A DNA stretch of 64,000 nucleotides from Streptomyces sp. NBC_00620 (lineage in GTDB: Bacteria > Actinomycetota > Actinomycetes > Streptomycetales > Streptomycetaceae): NCBI RefSeq assembly GCF_026341825.1, contig NZ_JAPENY010000003.1:1-64000 (forward strand). Direction: 5' to 3'. A model generated the notes under the pieces. That model did no database searches, was not told the origin of the DNA, and saw nothing but the letters and a program-made list of their open reading frames with translations. A program made the translations under genes and the position numbers. The number at the start of each line of letters is the position of its first letter. Position 1 is the first letter of the stretch. Shown here one piece after another: positions 7,604 to 16,248 of this stretch.

Positions 7604-9595
7604 ATGAAGCCCTCAAGGCTCATGCTGCTTACCGCTGTTGCCCTGCTCACTCCCATGGCCCCCGCACTGACGGCCACGGCAGCTCCGGGAGACGGCGCGG
7701 CTCCCTCGTCGGACACCACCGCCGCCCCGCCCCAACTCGCCCTCCCCGACCCGGGTTTCGAGAACGGCGGCACCGGCTGGACCTTCGGCGCGGGCACCGG
7801 GGTCGGCACCGGCAACTCCCACGGCGGCGCCCGCTTCCTCTACCTGGACGCCGGGGCCGGCAAGAGCGCGCAACTGAGCCTTGTCGCACCCCGGAACGGC
7901 AGTTACGACTTCTCCGCGTGGATCGGGAGCGCCGGCGACGGCGGCACATACACGGTCCGGCGCAACGGCGAGACCGTCGAGACGATCACCCTGCCGCAGC
8001 GTCGCGCCTACGCCCGGTACACCATCAGCCGCGTCGAGCTGAAGACCGGCGACCGGCTGGAGATCGCCTTCGGCTCCGGCAGCGCCTGGGTCAACGCCGA
8101 CGATCTGATGATCTCCCCCGCCGCGCCCGCCGACCCCAAGGTCACCTCGTCCGACCCCGAGGTCGTCGAGATGTTCGGCTGGGCCAAGAAGAAGGCCAAC
8201 AGCTGGGCTCAACTGCCCGGCACGACCGGCCCGATCAACGTCGACGAGTACCAGACCGGCGGCACCGGCACCGCGCAGTACGCGGCCACCTACTGGGCCG
8301 GATACGCCAACCGCAGCGCCTATTACTCCCGCGACATGACCCACCAGCTCGCCGGCGCCCACATCCTCGGCCTCGACGTCGCGAACAGGACGATGCTCCG
8401 CTCGTACGCGTCTTCGGCCACCGCCGAGCACAAGTACTTCCCGGTGTGGGCCCTCAACTTCGACGCCCAGACCTATCTGAGCATCGACTACAAGAGCCCG
8501 GACAACTACGTGCGTGAGGTGCCGGCCGTCTTCGAACTCGTCGAGAAGGCCGGACAGGCCTACCGGTGGACCGGCGACCAGAGTTACGTCGACGACCCGG
8601 CGCTGTGGGACTTCTATCTGCACTCCACCGATGAGTTCATCGACCTGCACAACGCCGCCAAGCCCAACGGCAAGGTCAAGGTCGCCGAGGGCACGGGCAA
8701 CGGCATCTTCGCCGGCGCCGCCAGCTACAACGAGCAGGACGGCGACGGCCTCGCCGAGGCCGGGGACGGCATCGCCTCGCAGTACCAGGCGTATCTCGCG
8801 ATGGCCACGCTCGCACGCGGCAAGGGCGACACCGCACTGGCCAAGACGTTCGACCGGCGTGCCGCAGACCTGAAGGCGTACTTCAACGACGAATGGAGCG
8901 GCAGCGGAAGCGGAGCCGACATGGTCCGCGCGTACACCACGTCCGGCGCCCCGGTCACCGGCTGGGGCAAGGAGAACAGCGTGTTCGTGCCGATGAAGCA
9001 GATCCTCGATCCCGGCCCGCGCAACGACGCCTATCTCGACTACATCCAGACGCAGGAGTTGGGTCCTGAGGGGTCGCCCAACATCGAGTCGACGACGTAC
9101 CTGCCCGACATGTTCTTCAAGAACAACCGCAACGACACCGCCTGGACGTGGATGAAGAAGATCTACGGCCAGCGGGAGATCCAGCACATCAACTCCAGCC
9201 AGGGCCCCAACGGTGACTACCCCGAGGTGTCGTTCACTCTGGTCAGTCAGACCGTCGAGGGCCTGATGGGCATCACACCGGACGCGGCGAACCGCACGGT
9301 GACCACGCAGTCGCGGCTGCCGTCCGGCATGAAGTGGCTCCAGACCGCCGACATACCCATCGGCACCAGCACCATCACCGTGCGGCACGACGGCGCGACG
9401 AAGTCCACGCTGACGAACAACGCGCGCAGCGGCGCCTACCACTGGGAGGCCCGCTTCCAGGGCGTCCACAAGAAGATCACGGTCAACGGTGTCCCCCAGC
9501 GCGTACGGACCAAGACGGTCGACGGCGTGACGTACACGTACGCGACGCCGACGGTTCGGGCGGGGGCGACAGCGGTGGTGAAGGTGGCCGACTGA
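7604..9595 (+). CDS. Secreted six-hairpin-type putative glycoside hydrolase (copy B)
   Basis: This 663-residue protein begins with a Sec signal peptide (KPSRLMLLTAVALL, cleavage near TATAAP). Residues about 45-165 look like a beta-sandwich carbohydrate-binding module (DPGFENGGTGWTFG ... WVNADDLMIS). The following 400 residues are rich in Trp, Tyr and alternating helices (YWAGYANRSAYYSRDMTHQLAGAHILGL, KYFPVWALNFDAQTYLSIDY), as in (alpha/alpha)6 six-hairpin glycosidases, and a C-terminal beta domain ends the chain. No exact GH family or substrate can be assigned. It is transcribed divergently from the sugar-binding lipoprotein. Confidence 0.65.
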   Translation: MKPSRLMLLTAVALLTPMAPALTATAAPGDGAAPSSDTTAAPPQLALPDPGFENGGTGWTFGAGTGVGTGNSHGGARFLYLDAGAGKSAQLSLVAPRNGSYDFSAWIGSAGDGGTYTVRRNGETVETITLPQRRAYARYTISRVELKTGDRLEIAFGSGSAWVNADDLMISPAAPADPKVTSSDPEVVEMFGWAKKKANSWAQLPGTTGPINVDEYQTGGTGTAQYAATYWAGYANRSAYYSRDMTHQLAGAHILGLDVANRTMLRSYASSATAEHKYFPVWALNFDAQTYLSIDYKSPDNYVREVPAVFELVEKAGQAYRWTGDQSYVDDPALWDFYLHSTDEFIDLHNAAKPNGKVKVAEGTGNGIFAGAASYNEQDGDGLAEAGDGIASQYQAYLAMATLARGKGDTALAKTFDRRAADLKAYFNDEWSGSGSGADMVRAYTTSGAPVTGWGKENSVFVPMKQILDPGPRNDAYLDYIQTQELGPEGSPNIESTTYLPDMFFKNNRNDTAWTWMKKIYGQREIQHINSSQGPNGDYPEVSFTLVSQTVEGLMGITPDAANRTVTTQSRLPSGMKWLQTADIPIGTSTITVRHDGATKSTLTNNARSGAYHWEARFQGVHKKITVNGVPQRVRTKTVDGVTYTYATPTVRAGATAVVKVAD

Positions 9596-9648
9596 CGCGA
9601 ACGCCGCCTCTTGGTCAGCGCTCACTCGTTCTCCGGGCGGCCCGCTCG

Positions 9649-9692
9649 CTAGCCGACCGGTCTAGTAAGTAATAGTCGACCGGTCGTACACT
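9649..9692 (+). promoter_or_regulatory. tetR promoter with two operators (copy B)
   Basis: Two palindromes with a GACCGGTC core lie at 9655-9662 and within TAGTCGACCGGTCG at 9673-9686. The second is identical to the operator in front of the SDR gene. A good -10 (TACACT, 9687-9692) follows directly and the ATG is at 9699, so the mRNA is probably leaderless or nearly so. This supports autorepression. Confidence 0.65.
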
Positions 9693-9698
9693 CGACTC

Positions 9699-10319
9699 AT
9701 GGGACGAACCAGCGACGCCAGGGAGAAGATCCTCAGTGCCGCGCAGACACTCATCGAGCTGCGCGGCTACTCGGCTCTGGGTGTGGCCGAGATCTGCAAG
9801 ACGGCCGGTGTACCCAAGGGCAGCTTCTACTACTTCTTCGAATCGAAGGAAGCTCTCGCGCTGGCCGTGATCGACGAGCACTGGGCCGGCCAGAAGGCCG
9901 ACTGGACGCGCATCCTGAATGAAGACGCAGTACCACTGGACCGGCTACGTCGGCTCTTCGAGGAGACGGAGGCCGGGCAGCGCGCCGGCCAGCAGAGCTG
10001 CGGCACCGTCTCGGGCTGCCTGTTCGGGAACCTCACTCTGGAGCTGAGCAACCAGACGGAGGCCATCCGCATGCGGCTGCAGGAGATCTTCGAGGCCCAG
10101 GTCGAGATGGTCGACTCGGTCATCGCCGAGGCTCTGGAGCGCCACGAGGTCACCGTGACCGATACCCGGGAGGCCGCGCGGTCGGTGGTGGCCCAATTGG
10201 AGGGGCAGGTCCTCTTCGCCAAGCTCTACAACAACACGCAACGCCTCGGCTCACTGTGGGGGAACTCCCTGGCGCTGCTCGGTGGCCGCGCGGCGGACGG
10301 GGTCGCGGCCAGCGTCTGA
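9699..10319 (+). CDS. TetR-family regulator with NemR-like Cys motif (copy B)
   Basis: This 206-residue protein has an N-terminal helix-turn-helix (residues about 10-55: AREKILSAAQTLIELRGYSALGVAEI, then GSFYYFFESKEAL) and an effector domain containing SCGTVSGCLFGNL. A Cys at this place resembles NemR-type regulators, which sense electrophiles or reactive chlorine; functional equivalence is inference. The shared operator suggests control of itself and of the SDR/NTF2-like operon about 7.7 kb downstream in the unit. Confidence 0.88.
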   Translation: MGRTSDAREKILSAAQTLIELRGYSALGVAEICKTAGVPKGSFYYFFESKEALALAVIDEHWAGQKADWTRILNEDAVPLDRLRRLFEETEAGQRAGQQSCGTVSGCLFGNLTLELSNQTEAIRMRLQEIFEAQVEMVDSVIAEALERHEVTVTDTREAARSVVAQLEGQVLFAKLYNNTQRLGSLWGNSLALLGGRAADGVAASV

Positions 10320-10334
10320 TGCCGGTCCGCCGCT

Positions 10335-10373
10335 GACGAAGGACACAGCTCGTTGCCCGCCGGTGTCTTCGTC
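10335..10373. terminator. Bidirectional terminator between tetR and the GPP34 gene (copy B)
   Basis: GACGAAGGACAC (10335-10346) pairs with GTGTCTTCGTC (10363-10373) with a one-base bulge. It lies between two converging genes and overlaps the 3' end of the leftward gene. It recurs at 27547-27585. Confidence 0.45.
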
Positions 10374-10977
10374 ACGGGCCGCGCCAGATGTTGTCGAAGG
10401 CCGCGTTTTCGATGCTTCGCCGTTGCCGTACGGCTTCCAGTTCCGTCACCGCGTCGTGGACAGCGGCCAGTACGGTCACGACCGCTTCGTCGGCGAGGCC
10501 GGTGACCTCTTCCGTGGGCTCGTCGCGGATGCCCGCGGCGGCCGCGAGGCCGGCGAGGACGGGCTCGCCCGACGTCCAGCGGTCGGACGCCCGGCGACGT
10601 GCCGAGGTGTCGCCCCACACGGCCGGGCCCGTACGAATTGGATTCCAGCGGTGGCGTGGCCGGGCCACTTGCCCTTCCGCCTCCAGGGCGGCCAGGTAGG
10701 CCGCGGCCAGGTCACGGCCCCGGCGCCACAGCCAGTCCTCGATGGGCTCGTACGGCGCCTGGCGGGTGAGCGACGCCGCCGCCTCGTCCAGCAGCCGGTC
10801 ACCCATGGTCCGCGGCGCTGCGGGCACGATGCCGTCGCCGTCCAGGGTGAGCGCCTGGGCGTCGATGAGGTCGATCAGTTCGGCTCCCGCGAGCGCCAGC
10901 GACAGGTTGCCCTGCTCGACGGAACGACCGGACGAGACATCCATGGTGATGATCAACAGGTCGCGCGGTGTGGTCAT
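10372..10977 (-). CDS. GPP34 (GOLPH3/VPS74-like) family protein (copy B)
   Basis: This 201-residue protein matches the bacterial GPP34 pattern: DLLIITMD at the start, NLSLALAGAELIDLIDAQAL, GDRLLDEAAASL, and a C-terminal helical segment (EAVVTVLAAVHDAVTELEAVRQRR). Streptomyces genomes carry many such proteins; the eukaryotic relatives bind phosphoinositides, while the bacterial role is not settled. The ATG at 10977 gives the family's usual N-terminus; the longer open frame upstream has no ribosome-binding site. The gene is monocistronic and converges on tetR. Confidence 0.8.
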   Translation of the reverse strand: MTTPRDLLIITMDVSSGRSVEQGNLSLALAGAELIDLIDAQALTLDGDGIVPAAPRTMGDRLLDEAAASLTRQAPYEPIEDWLWRRGRDLAAAYLAALEAEGQVARPRHRWNPIRTGPAVWGDTSARRRASDRWTSGEPVLAGLAAAAGIRDEPTEEVTGLADEAVVTVLAAVHDAVTELEAVRQRRSIENAAFDNIWRGP

Positions 10978-11167
10978 GACGGGCTCCACATCAGAGGCAG
11001 GTGGCGATACGCCAGAGGCATGGGTGACGATACGTCGCCGGTGCCCGACCACGCCCCGGGGGGCAAGGCCGGACGCCGCGGCGGACAAGCGGTTGCTTTG
11101 GACGGGCGCCTCGGACGGAAACCGACGACCGGACGGTGAACGGTCGGCCGACCGCGGCTCGGCTCCA

Positions 11168-12442
11168 TCAGGCGCCGAGTCTGCCCGTGTCCGGGGCGGT
11201 TTCCGCAGGAGCCGACCGTCGTACCGGGATGGCGTGTCGCCCTTCCACCATGTCGTGCGGGAAGCCGATGCGCAGCACGGCGGCGGCTGCGGCAGCCGCG
11301 AGGACCACGACGGCGGCCAGGATCAGCGCCTGGCGGTAGCCGTGGTCGAGCAGCGGAGCGACGACCAGGGGACCGAGGATCTGGCCGACGGAGTATCCGG
11401 CGGTCAGCAGCGCGACCGAGCGCGGGACCCGGAGATGGGCCCCGGTTGCGAGGGCAAGGGTGCTGATGCCGATGAAAGTCGCGCCGAACAGGACCGCGGA
11501 GACCAGGGCGGCTGCTACTCCGCCGATCAGGGCGGGCAGGGCGATGCCGGCCGCCTGGACGAGGAGCGCGGCCAGCAGCAGATCGGGGCGGGACCAACGG
11601 CGCCCGAGCCAGGCCCACAGCGCCGAGGAAGGCACCGCCGCCAGACCGACCAACACCCAGGCGCCGCTGCCGATCCACCCCGGGGAGCTCTGCTCGATCG
11701 CGGCGACCAGGAAGGTGCCGGCGACGATGTAGCCGACGCCCTCCAGCGTGTAGGAGGCGAAGAGGGCGGTGAACCAGCGGTGCGTGCGCATCTCCGGTCC
11801 GTCGGCCGGGGCCCTGCCGGATTCGGGGGTTGGCGTGGGATATGCCTCCGGGCGGAGGTTCCACGAGACGGCGGCGAGGACCGCGGCAAGTGCGGCCGAG
11901 GCCCACCAGGCGGCCCGCCAGTCGGCAGCGGAACGAAGAACGAGGACGAGCAGGCCGGACAGTGCGATGCCTGCGCCGACGCCGCCGAAGGCCCAGCCGG
12001 GCAGGTGGGCCGGGTGCTCCCGCAGGTGGCTGAGAAGGGAACTGACCGCGATGACGAAGATCAGCGCGCTCATCACTCCGGCCAGTAGCCGCAGCGCGAT
12101 CCATACGGCTGTGCTGTGTGTGGCGGGCATGGCAGCCAGACTGGCGGTCAGCACGATCAGGGCGGTGCGCAGGAGAGCGGGTGAGCGGACCAGCGCGGGG
12201 CCCGCGATGCCGGCGAGCGCGCCCACGAAGTAGCCGATGTAGTTGGCGGTGGCCAGATTCGCGCCGGCACCCGCGGACAGCCCCGCCTGAGCATGCATCA
12301 GGGGGAGGATCGGGGTGTAGACGAACCGGCCGACCCCCATGCCCGCGGCGAGCGCCGCGGCGGCTTGGACGACGTGCCCCCAGGGCGAGTGGAGCGCCGC
12401 GCTTCCTCGTGCCCGGGCGTCGCGCAGGGCTCGTACGCTCAT
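11168..12442 (-). CDS. YbfB/YjiJ-type MFS transporter (copy B)
   Basis: This 424-residue membrane protein has about 12 hydrophobic segments and the family's opening GMGVGRFVYTPILPLM. The middle loop near residue 205 (RPEAYPTPTPESG) separates two six-helix halves. The ATG at 12442 is preferred over the longer frame because it starts just before the conserved N-terminus. The substrate is unknown. The gene lies downstream of the muconolactone-isomerase-like gene in the same direction, with a hairpin between them, and LysR is divergent, which suggests a small LysR-controlled efflux or uptake module. Confidence 0.85.
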   Translation of the reverse strand: MSVRALRDARARGSAALHSPWGHVVQAAAALAAGMGVGRFVYTPILPLMHAQAGLSAGAGANLATANYIGYFVGALAGIAGPALVRSPALLRTALIVLTASLAAMPATHSTAVWIALRLLAGVMSALIFVIAVSSLLSHLREHPAHLPGWAFGGVGAGIALSGLLVLVLRSAADWRAAWWASAALAAVLAAVSWNLRPEAYPTPTPESGRAPADGPEMRTHRWFTALFASYTLEGVGYIVAGTFLVAAIEQSSPGWIGSGAWVLVGLAAVPSSALWAWLGRRWSRPDLLLAALLVQAAGIALPALIGGVAAALVSAVLFGATFIGISTLALATGAHLRVPRSVALLTAGYSVGQILGPLVVAPLLDHGYRQALILAAVVVLAAAAAAAVLRIGFPHDMVEGRHAIPVRRSAPAETAPDTGRLGA

Positions 12443-12487
12443 GACGAAGTCCTTGTGAGATCGCGCGGGCCTCCGGGCGGCCACGAC

Positions 12488-12511
12488 TCACCGCCGTGAA
12501 CTCGGCGGTGA
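12488..12511 (-). terminator. Hairpin between the isomerase-like and MFS genes (copy B)
   Basis: TCACCGCC (12488-12495) and GGCGGTGA (12504-12511) form a perfect 8-bp stem with an 8-base loop. It lies after the isomerase-like stop and before the MFS start on the minus strand. It may attenuate read-through or be an operator. It recurs at 29700-29723. Confidence 0.4.
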
Positions 12512-12530
12512 ACGGACGGGGAATGTGACG

Positions 12531-12833
12531 TCACTGCGTGGCGTCGGTCCGGCCCGGGTCGTTGGGGTGGGACTCGAGGGCGGTGACGGTGAAAGTCATC
12601 CACGGGCTCAGTGGCAGCGTGCCGAGCACCTTCTCATGGAGCTCGTCCTCGTCGGCGGCCCGCCAGACGCCGATGCTGCGCAGCTCTCCGACCGGGCGCC
12701 ACAGCCGCGCCAGGTTGCCGGTGCCGGCCAGTTCCCGGGCACGGACGGATTCGGCGGCGCGGCGCCGGTCGACCTCGTCCTGGCTGGTGCCCTCGGGGAC
12801 GGTGGTGGTGATCTCGACCAGGAACTCTCGCAT
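12531..12833 (-). CDS. Muconolactone isomerase-like protein (copy B)
   Basis: This 100-residue protein has the ferredoxin-like fold pattern of muconolactone delta-isomerase: MREFLVEITTTVPEG, a helix with RRRAAESVRARELA, LARLWRPVGE, and HEKVLGTLPLSPWMTFTVTALESHPND. True CatC acts in the beta-ketoadipate pathway, but no other catechol-pathway gene is nearby, so a different isomerase or a dimeric oxygenase-like role is possible. It is probably activated by the divergent LysR protein. Confidence 0.75.
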   Translation of the reverse strand: MREFLVEITTTVPEGTSQDEVDRRRAAESVRARELAGTGNLARLWRPVGELRSIGVWRAADEDELHEKVLGTLPLSPWMTFTVTALESHPNDPGRTDATQ

Positions 12834-13244
12834 CGTCCTGCTCCGTTCGGTCGGGCGTCCGGCGACGGCCGGGGCGTATGGGTGGTGGGAGGCCTGTGTT
12901 TTCAGAGGGTCGGCTGCCGCGGTGTTTTCAGCGAGGCGGCCGTCGCGGTGTGATCGGACGGCGGCCGGCGTACCGGGGGGCGGCAGGTTCAGCCTGTCTG
13001 CCGGGGGCGTCGAAGGACGTCCAGCTGAGCGTCGAAGCGGGCGGCCGATCGTCGGCGAACTCCGAGCCCGTCGGTCCTGCCGGGTCGGCGACCGGCCGCA
13101 CCGCTTCAACCCGCCGGATACCGGCGGGGACCACTGCGCTCGCATGCCGTCGGGTTGTCATACGCTCATCGTCCGCCTGCGGCAGGGGCGCCGCCACGAC
13201 GGGCTTGCTCCCTGCTGGGAGGCGTGGCCTCTCACCGACGTAGC
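12834..13244. promoter_or_regulatory. Intergenic region between isomerase-like gene and lysR (copy B)
   Basis: This is 411 bp between two diverging transcription units. TGTTTTCAG is repeated at 12897-12905 and 12923-12931, standing out from the GC-rich background. This is where a LysR-type box and both promoters would be expected. No convincing gene is seen; open frames here have no ribosome-binding site. Confidence 0.4.
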
Positions 13245-14168
13245 ATGACAGGCGTGGAACTGCGCCAACTGCGGTATTTCGTTGCGGTCGCCGAGGAACT
13301 GAACTTCGGCCGGGCCGCCGCGCGGCTGCTGATCGCGGGCCCCTCCCTGTCGCAGCAGATCAAGGCGCTCGAACGCGACCTAGGGGTGCAGTTGTTCGTT
13401 CGTGACCGCCGTTCGGTGTCCCTCACCCCGGCCGGTTCGGCCCTGCTCCCGCACACCCGCGCACTGCTGGAACGGGCGGAGGACCTCCAGCGGCGCGCCA
13501 GCCGGCTGTCCGGTTCGGAACCGGTACGGCTCGGCTACGTCAACTGGCTCCCGCCCGACCTGACCACCCGCGCCGCCGGGGTGGCCCAACTCCACATCGA
13601 CGCGTGGATCGCGCCCTCGCACACCCAGGCCGCCCGGGTCGCCGACGGCAGCCTGGACCTCGCCGTGTGCTGGGTACGGACCGAGGACCTGGAAAAGCGC
13701 GGCCTGCACGCCCGGCTCATCGGCGCCGACCGGCTGTACGCCGTTGCAACCGGCGACGACACGAGCGACGTGGCCGCCCGGGACACCATCGTCCTCCTCG
13801 ACGACGACACCACCTCCTGGTCGTCCTGGAACATCTATGCCGAACAACTGGCCCGGGACACCGGAGCCGGCGCGGTACACATCGCCGACAATGGCATCAC
13901 CGGACCCGCGTTCTTCGACCACGTCCGCCGCAGCAACCGTCCGGTCATCAACTCCCCCAAGGGCCAGACCACTCCCCTGCCGCCCGACCTGGTCCAACGC
14001 CCGATCGTCGCACCGGAGGTGCACTGGACCTGGTCCCTGGTCCGGCGCGAGAGCGAGAACCGCCCCGCGGTCCTCGCCCTCGTCGACGCCCTCTGCAACA
14101 GGGTGGGCGACCTCGGCATCCACGCCCCGGACGCCTGGCTGCCCGAGGGCGACCCGCACCGGAACTAG
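13245..14168 (+). CDS. LysR-family transcriptional regulator (copy B)
   Basis: This 307-residue protein has a winged helix-turn-helix at residues 4-62 (ELRQLRYFVAVAEELNFGRAAARL, SLSQQIKALERDLGVQLFVR) and a substrate-binding-like effector domain behind it. ATG at 13245 is chosen; GTG at 13254 is an alternative. It diverges from the isomerase-like/MFS pair, its probable target. Its last codons fall in the first copy of a 38-bp tandem duplication. Confidence 0.88.
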   Translation: MTGVELRQLRYFVAVAEELNFGRAAARLLIAGPSLSQQIKALERDLGVQLFVRDRRSVSLTPAGSALLPHTRALLERAEDLQRRASRLSGSEPVRLGYVNWLPPDLTTRAAGVAQLHIDAWIAPSHTQAARVADGSLDLAVCWVRTEDLEKRGLHARLIGADRLYAVATGDDTSDVAARDTIVLLDDDTTSWSSWNIYAEQLARDTGAGAVHIADNGITGPAFFDHVRRSNRPVINSPKGQTTPLPPDLVQRPIVAPEVHWTWSLVRRESENRPAVLALVDALCNRVGDLGIHAPDAWLPEGDPHRN

Positions 14169-14226
14169 CCGCCTGAACCAGTGACTAGGACCCGCACCGG
14201 CACTAGCCGCCTGGGTCAGTGACTAG
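14151..14226. repeat. 38-bp tandem duplication at converging gene ends (copy B)
   Basis: 14151-14188 and 14189-14226 match at all but about four of 38 positions, each beginning GACCCGCACC and ending GTGACTAG. The first covers the end of lysR; the second contains the stop of the decayed GH99-like gene. It recurs at 31363-31438. Confidence 0.85.
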
Positions 14227-15934
14227 ACCGTCGCGAGGTCGAACTGCTCCCACGTCCCGATCGCCGTGCGGTTGGCGATGAGCGGGTCGGCTCCGCCGTT
14301 GTCGGCCGTCACGTACTTGCCGTTGGCGGAGGCGAGCAGGCTGACCGTGCCGTTGGAGTTGTCCACCAGTTGGAAGGTCTCCCAGGTGCCGATGGCGGTG
14401 CGGTCCGCGATCAGGGCGGAGGCGCCCGCGTCGACCGCGCTGACGATACGGCCGTTGGCGCGGGCGCGCACGGCGATGCTGCCGTTGCCCAGGTCGATCT
14501 GGTCGAACCGTTCCCACAGGCCGACCGAGTCGCGGTTGGCGATCAGGGACTTGGCGCCGGCGCTCTCCGCGGTGACGAACCTGCTGTTGGCCCGCGCCTT
14601 GAGGGTGATCGTGACGGTGGCCGGGGTGCCGGCGGAGGTGCCGTTGACGAAGGGCTGGGTGGGGCGGGTGGCGGTCAGGGCGAGTTCACCCTTGAGCATG
14701 CGGCCGCCGTCACCGGTCAGGCGCAGGTAGTAGTCCGAGGAGCAGGCCGTGCCGTCCTCGTCGAGGGCGAGCAGTCCCGAGTCCGTGGGCACCCACTCCT
14801 GCGACTCGGCCGTCTTGGCGATCTGGTTCCCCTCGTTGTACTCGTCGTACATGGAGATGTAGATGCCCTGCGCACTCCTGCCCTGACCATGTTGTAGACC
14901 TGCCGCCACATGAAGTCCCCGTGGGCGCGCTGGCGTTCGGCGACGTCGCCGGGCAGGACGCACGGCTGCTAGTCGATGCCGTGGGCGGCGCAGTCGGCCA
15001 GGTCCGGCACGGTTGCCTGGGTGTAGAAGTTGTCGGCTTCGGAGGCGTTGCCGATCCGGCCCACCATCCACGGCGAGATCATGTTGAGGGCGTGGTAGAC
15101 GTCTGAGCAGCCTGAACGCGAGTCGCCGGTGCCGGTGCGCCACCATGTCGGCACGCCGCCGATCACGTAACAGCCCTGGCCCTTGAACCAGTTGATGACG
15201 TCGAGGCAGGCCTCCGCGCTGAACGCGTGCTTGTCGTCGTTGAATCCGAAGCCCCAGATGCACACGACGGGCTTGCCGTTCTGGAGCGCGTACGCCGAAC
15301 TCTACGTGTGGGCGGACATCTTGTTCGTCCAGTCGGTCTTGATCTCCGACTGCATGGCGGTCCAGCCGCTGACGTCGTACATGACGTAGAACTTCCGCCC
15401 GTACGCCTCGGCGGCGCCGCGCACCTTCTGGGCCATGGCGTCCCGCGTCGGGCCCTCGCTGTCGTTGGGGTTGAACCTCTGGAGCGCGGCGGTGTCGATG
15501 CCGTACTGCTGCATCCACAGGAAGTGGGCGTCCACGGTCTGCTGGTCGTACGAGGAGAACAGCGAGGCCGTGCGGCCGTTGCCGAGGCTGCCGAACGCCG
15601 TCGGGTACGTCTTCGTGATGTCGCGGACGTCGGGCCAGGCCTTGATGCCGTTGTTGGAAGGGGACGGGGTCTGGGCGCTGTTGGGGGCCCAGTGCCACCA
15701 GGCGTTGATCGGCGCACCGTCGCCCTTGCAGGCGAACCAGCCCTGGTAGCCGACGGTGATCTTGCCGACGACGTCGCCAGGAGCGCTGGCGGTGGCGCTC
15801 GTGGTGGCCGCCGAGGCGGCCCGCGCGACGCCGACCGCGCCGACCGCGCCGAGTGCGGCGGCCGCGGTGCCGCCGGCCGTCGCGCCGAGGACCCTGCGGC
15901 GCGTCCAGGTCGGTGTGCGGTGGGACTTGGGCAT
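14223..15934 (-). pseudogene. Decayed secreted GH99-like glycosidase with fascin-like repeats (copy B)
   Basis: The N-terminal part (from ATG 15934) has a twin-arginine signal (TRRRVLGATAGG) and a GH71/GH99-like domain starting at KITVGYQGWFACKGDG. The frame is broken by TAG at 15302-15304 and, in the same frame, TAG at 14969-14971, where relatives appear to have Tyr (GID-stop-QPCVLPGD). A frameshift of +2 or -1 follows near 14875-14885, between VYNMVRAG and AQGIYISMYDEYNEG. The remaining frame encodes three beta-trefoil-type repeats (each with SLIANR or ALIADR and GLWERF or GTWETF/GTWEQF). The intact enzyme would be an exported endo-acting glycosidase or xylosidase-like protein. Both copies carry the same lesions. 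Confidence 0.88.
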
Positions 15935-16248
15935 ATGAGGCTCCGAGAGGCGCGGGGGGATGACCTGGGCGGGGGCCCGGGCGAGGCATCTGGGGGTGCG
16001 AGAGCGGAAATCTCAAGACGTGAGTTAAGTCGTGAGGGCGGTGGAGCGTCAAGGCGCGTGCCCTGCATGGGGGCAATGCAGGGAACGGTCGCAAAGGTGA
16101 ACCGTGCGGATGGACAACTTGCCCGCCACGAGGGGCTGGTGGGGTGCGGCGGCACATTTATTAGGAGTTCTTAAGGGCTCCATGAGCGTCCTCATATGAA
16201 CGGCGACCAGGCTGGGAAGCAGTTGCCCCAGCGAAGGGAACCCCCACC
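15935..16248. promoter_or_regulatory. Divergent intergenic region with 8-bp inverted repeat (copy B)
   Basis: CCCTGCAT (16061-16068) and ATGCAGGG (16076-16083) form a perfect inverted repeat with a seven-base spacer, a likely operator between the decayed glycosidase gene and the secreted-protein gene. An imperfect AAGACGTGAG / AAGTCGTGAG direct repeat lies just before it, around 16016-16037. No gene is seen here. Confidence 0.45.

Noticed and set aside
12531..12833. A true catechol (beta-ketoadipate) branch with CatC
   Set aside because: No catA, catB or pca genes lie nearby, so only a family-level call was made.
14969..15304. UAG recoding (pyrrolysine-like or read-through) of the two in-frame TAG codons
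   Set aside because: A frameshift lies in the same gene and no suppressor machinery is seen, so decay or sequencing error is simpler.
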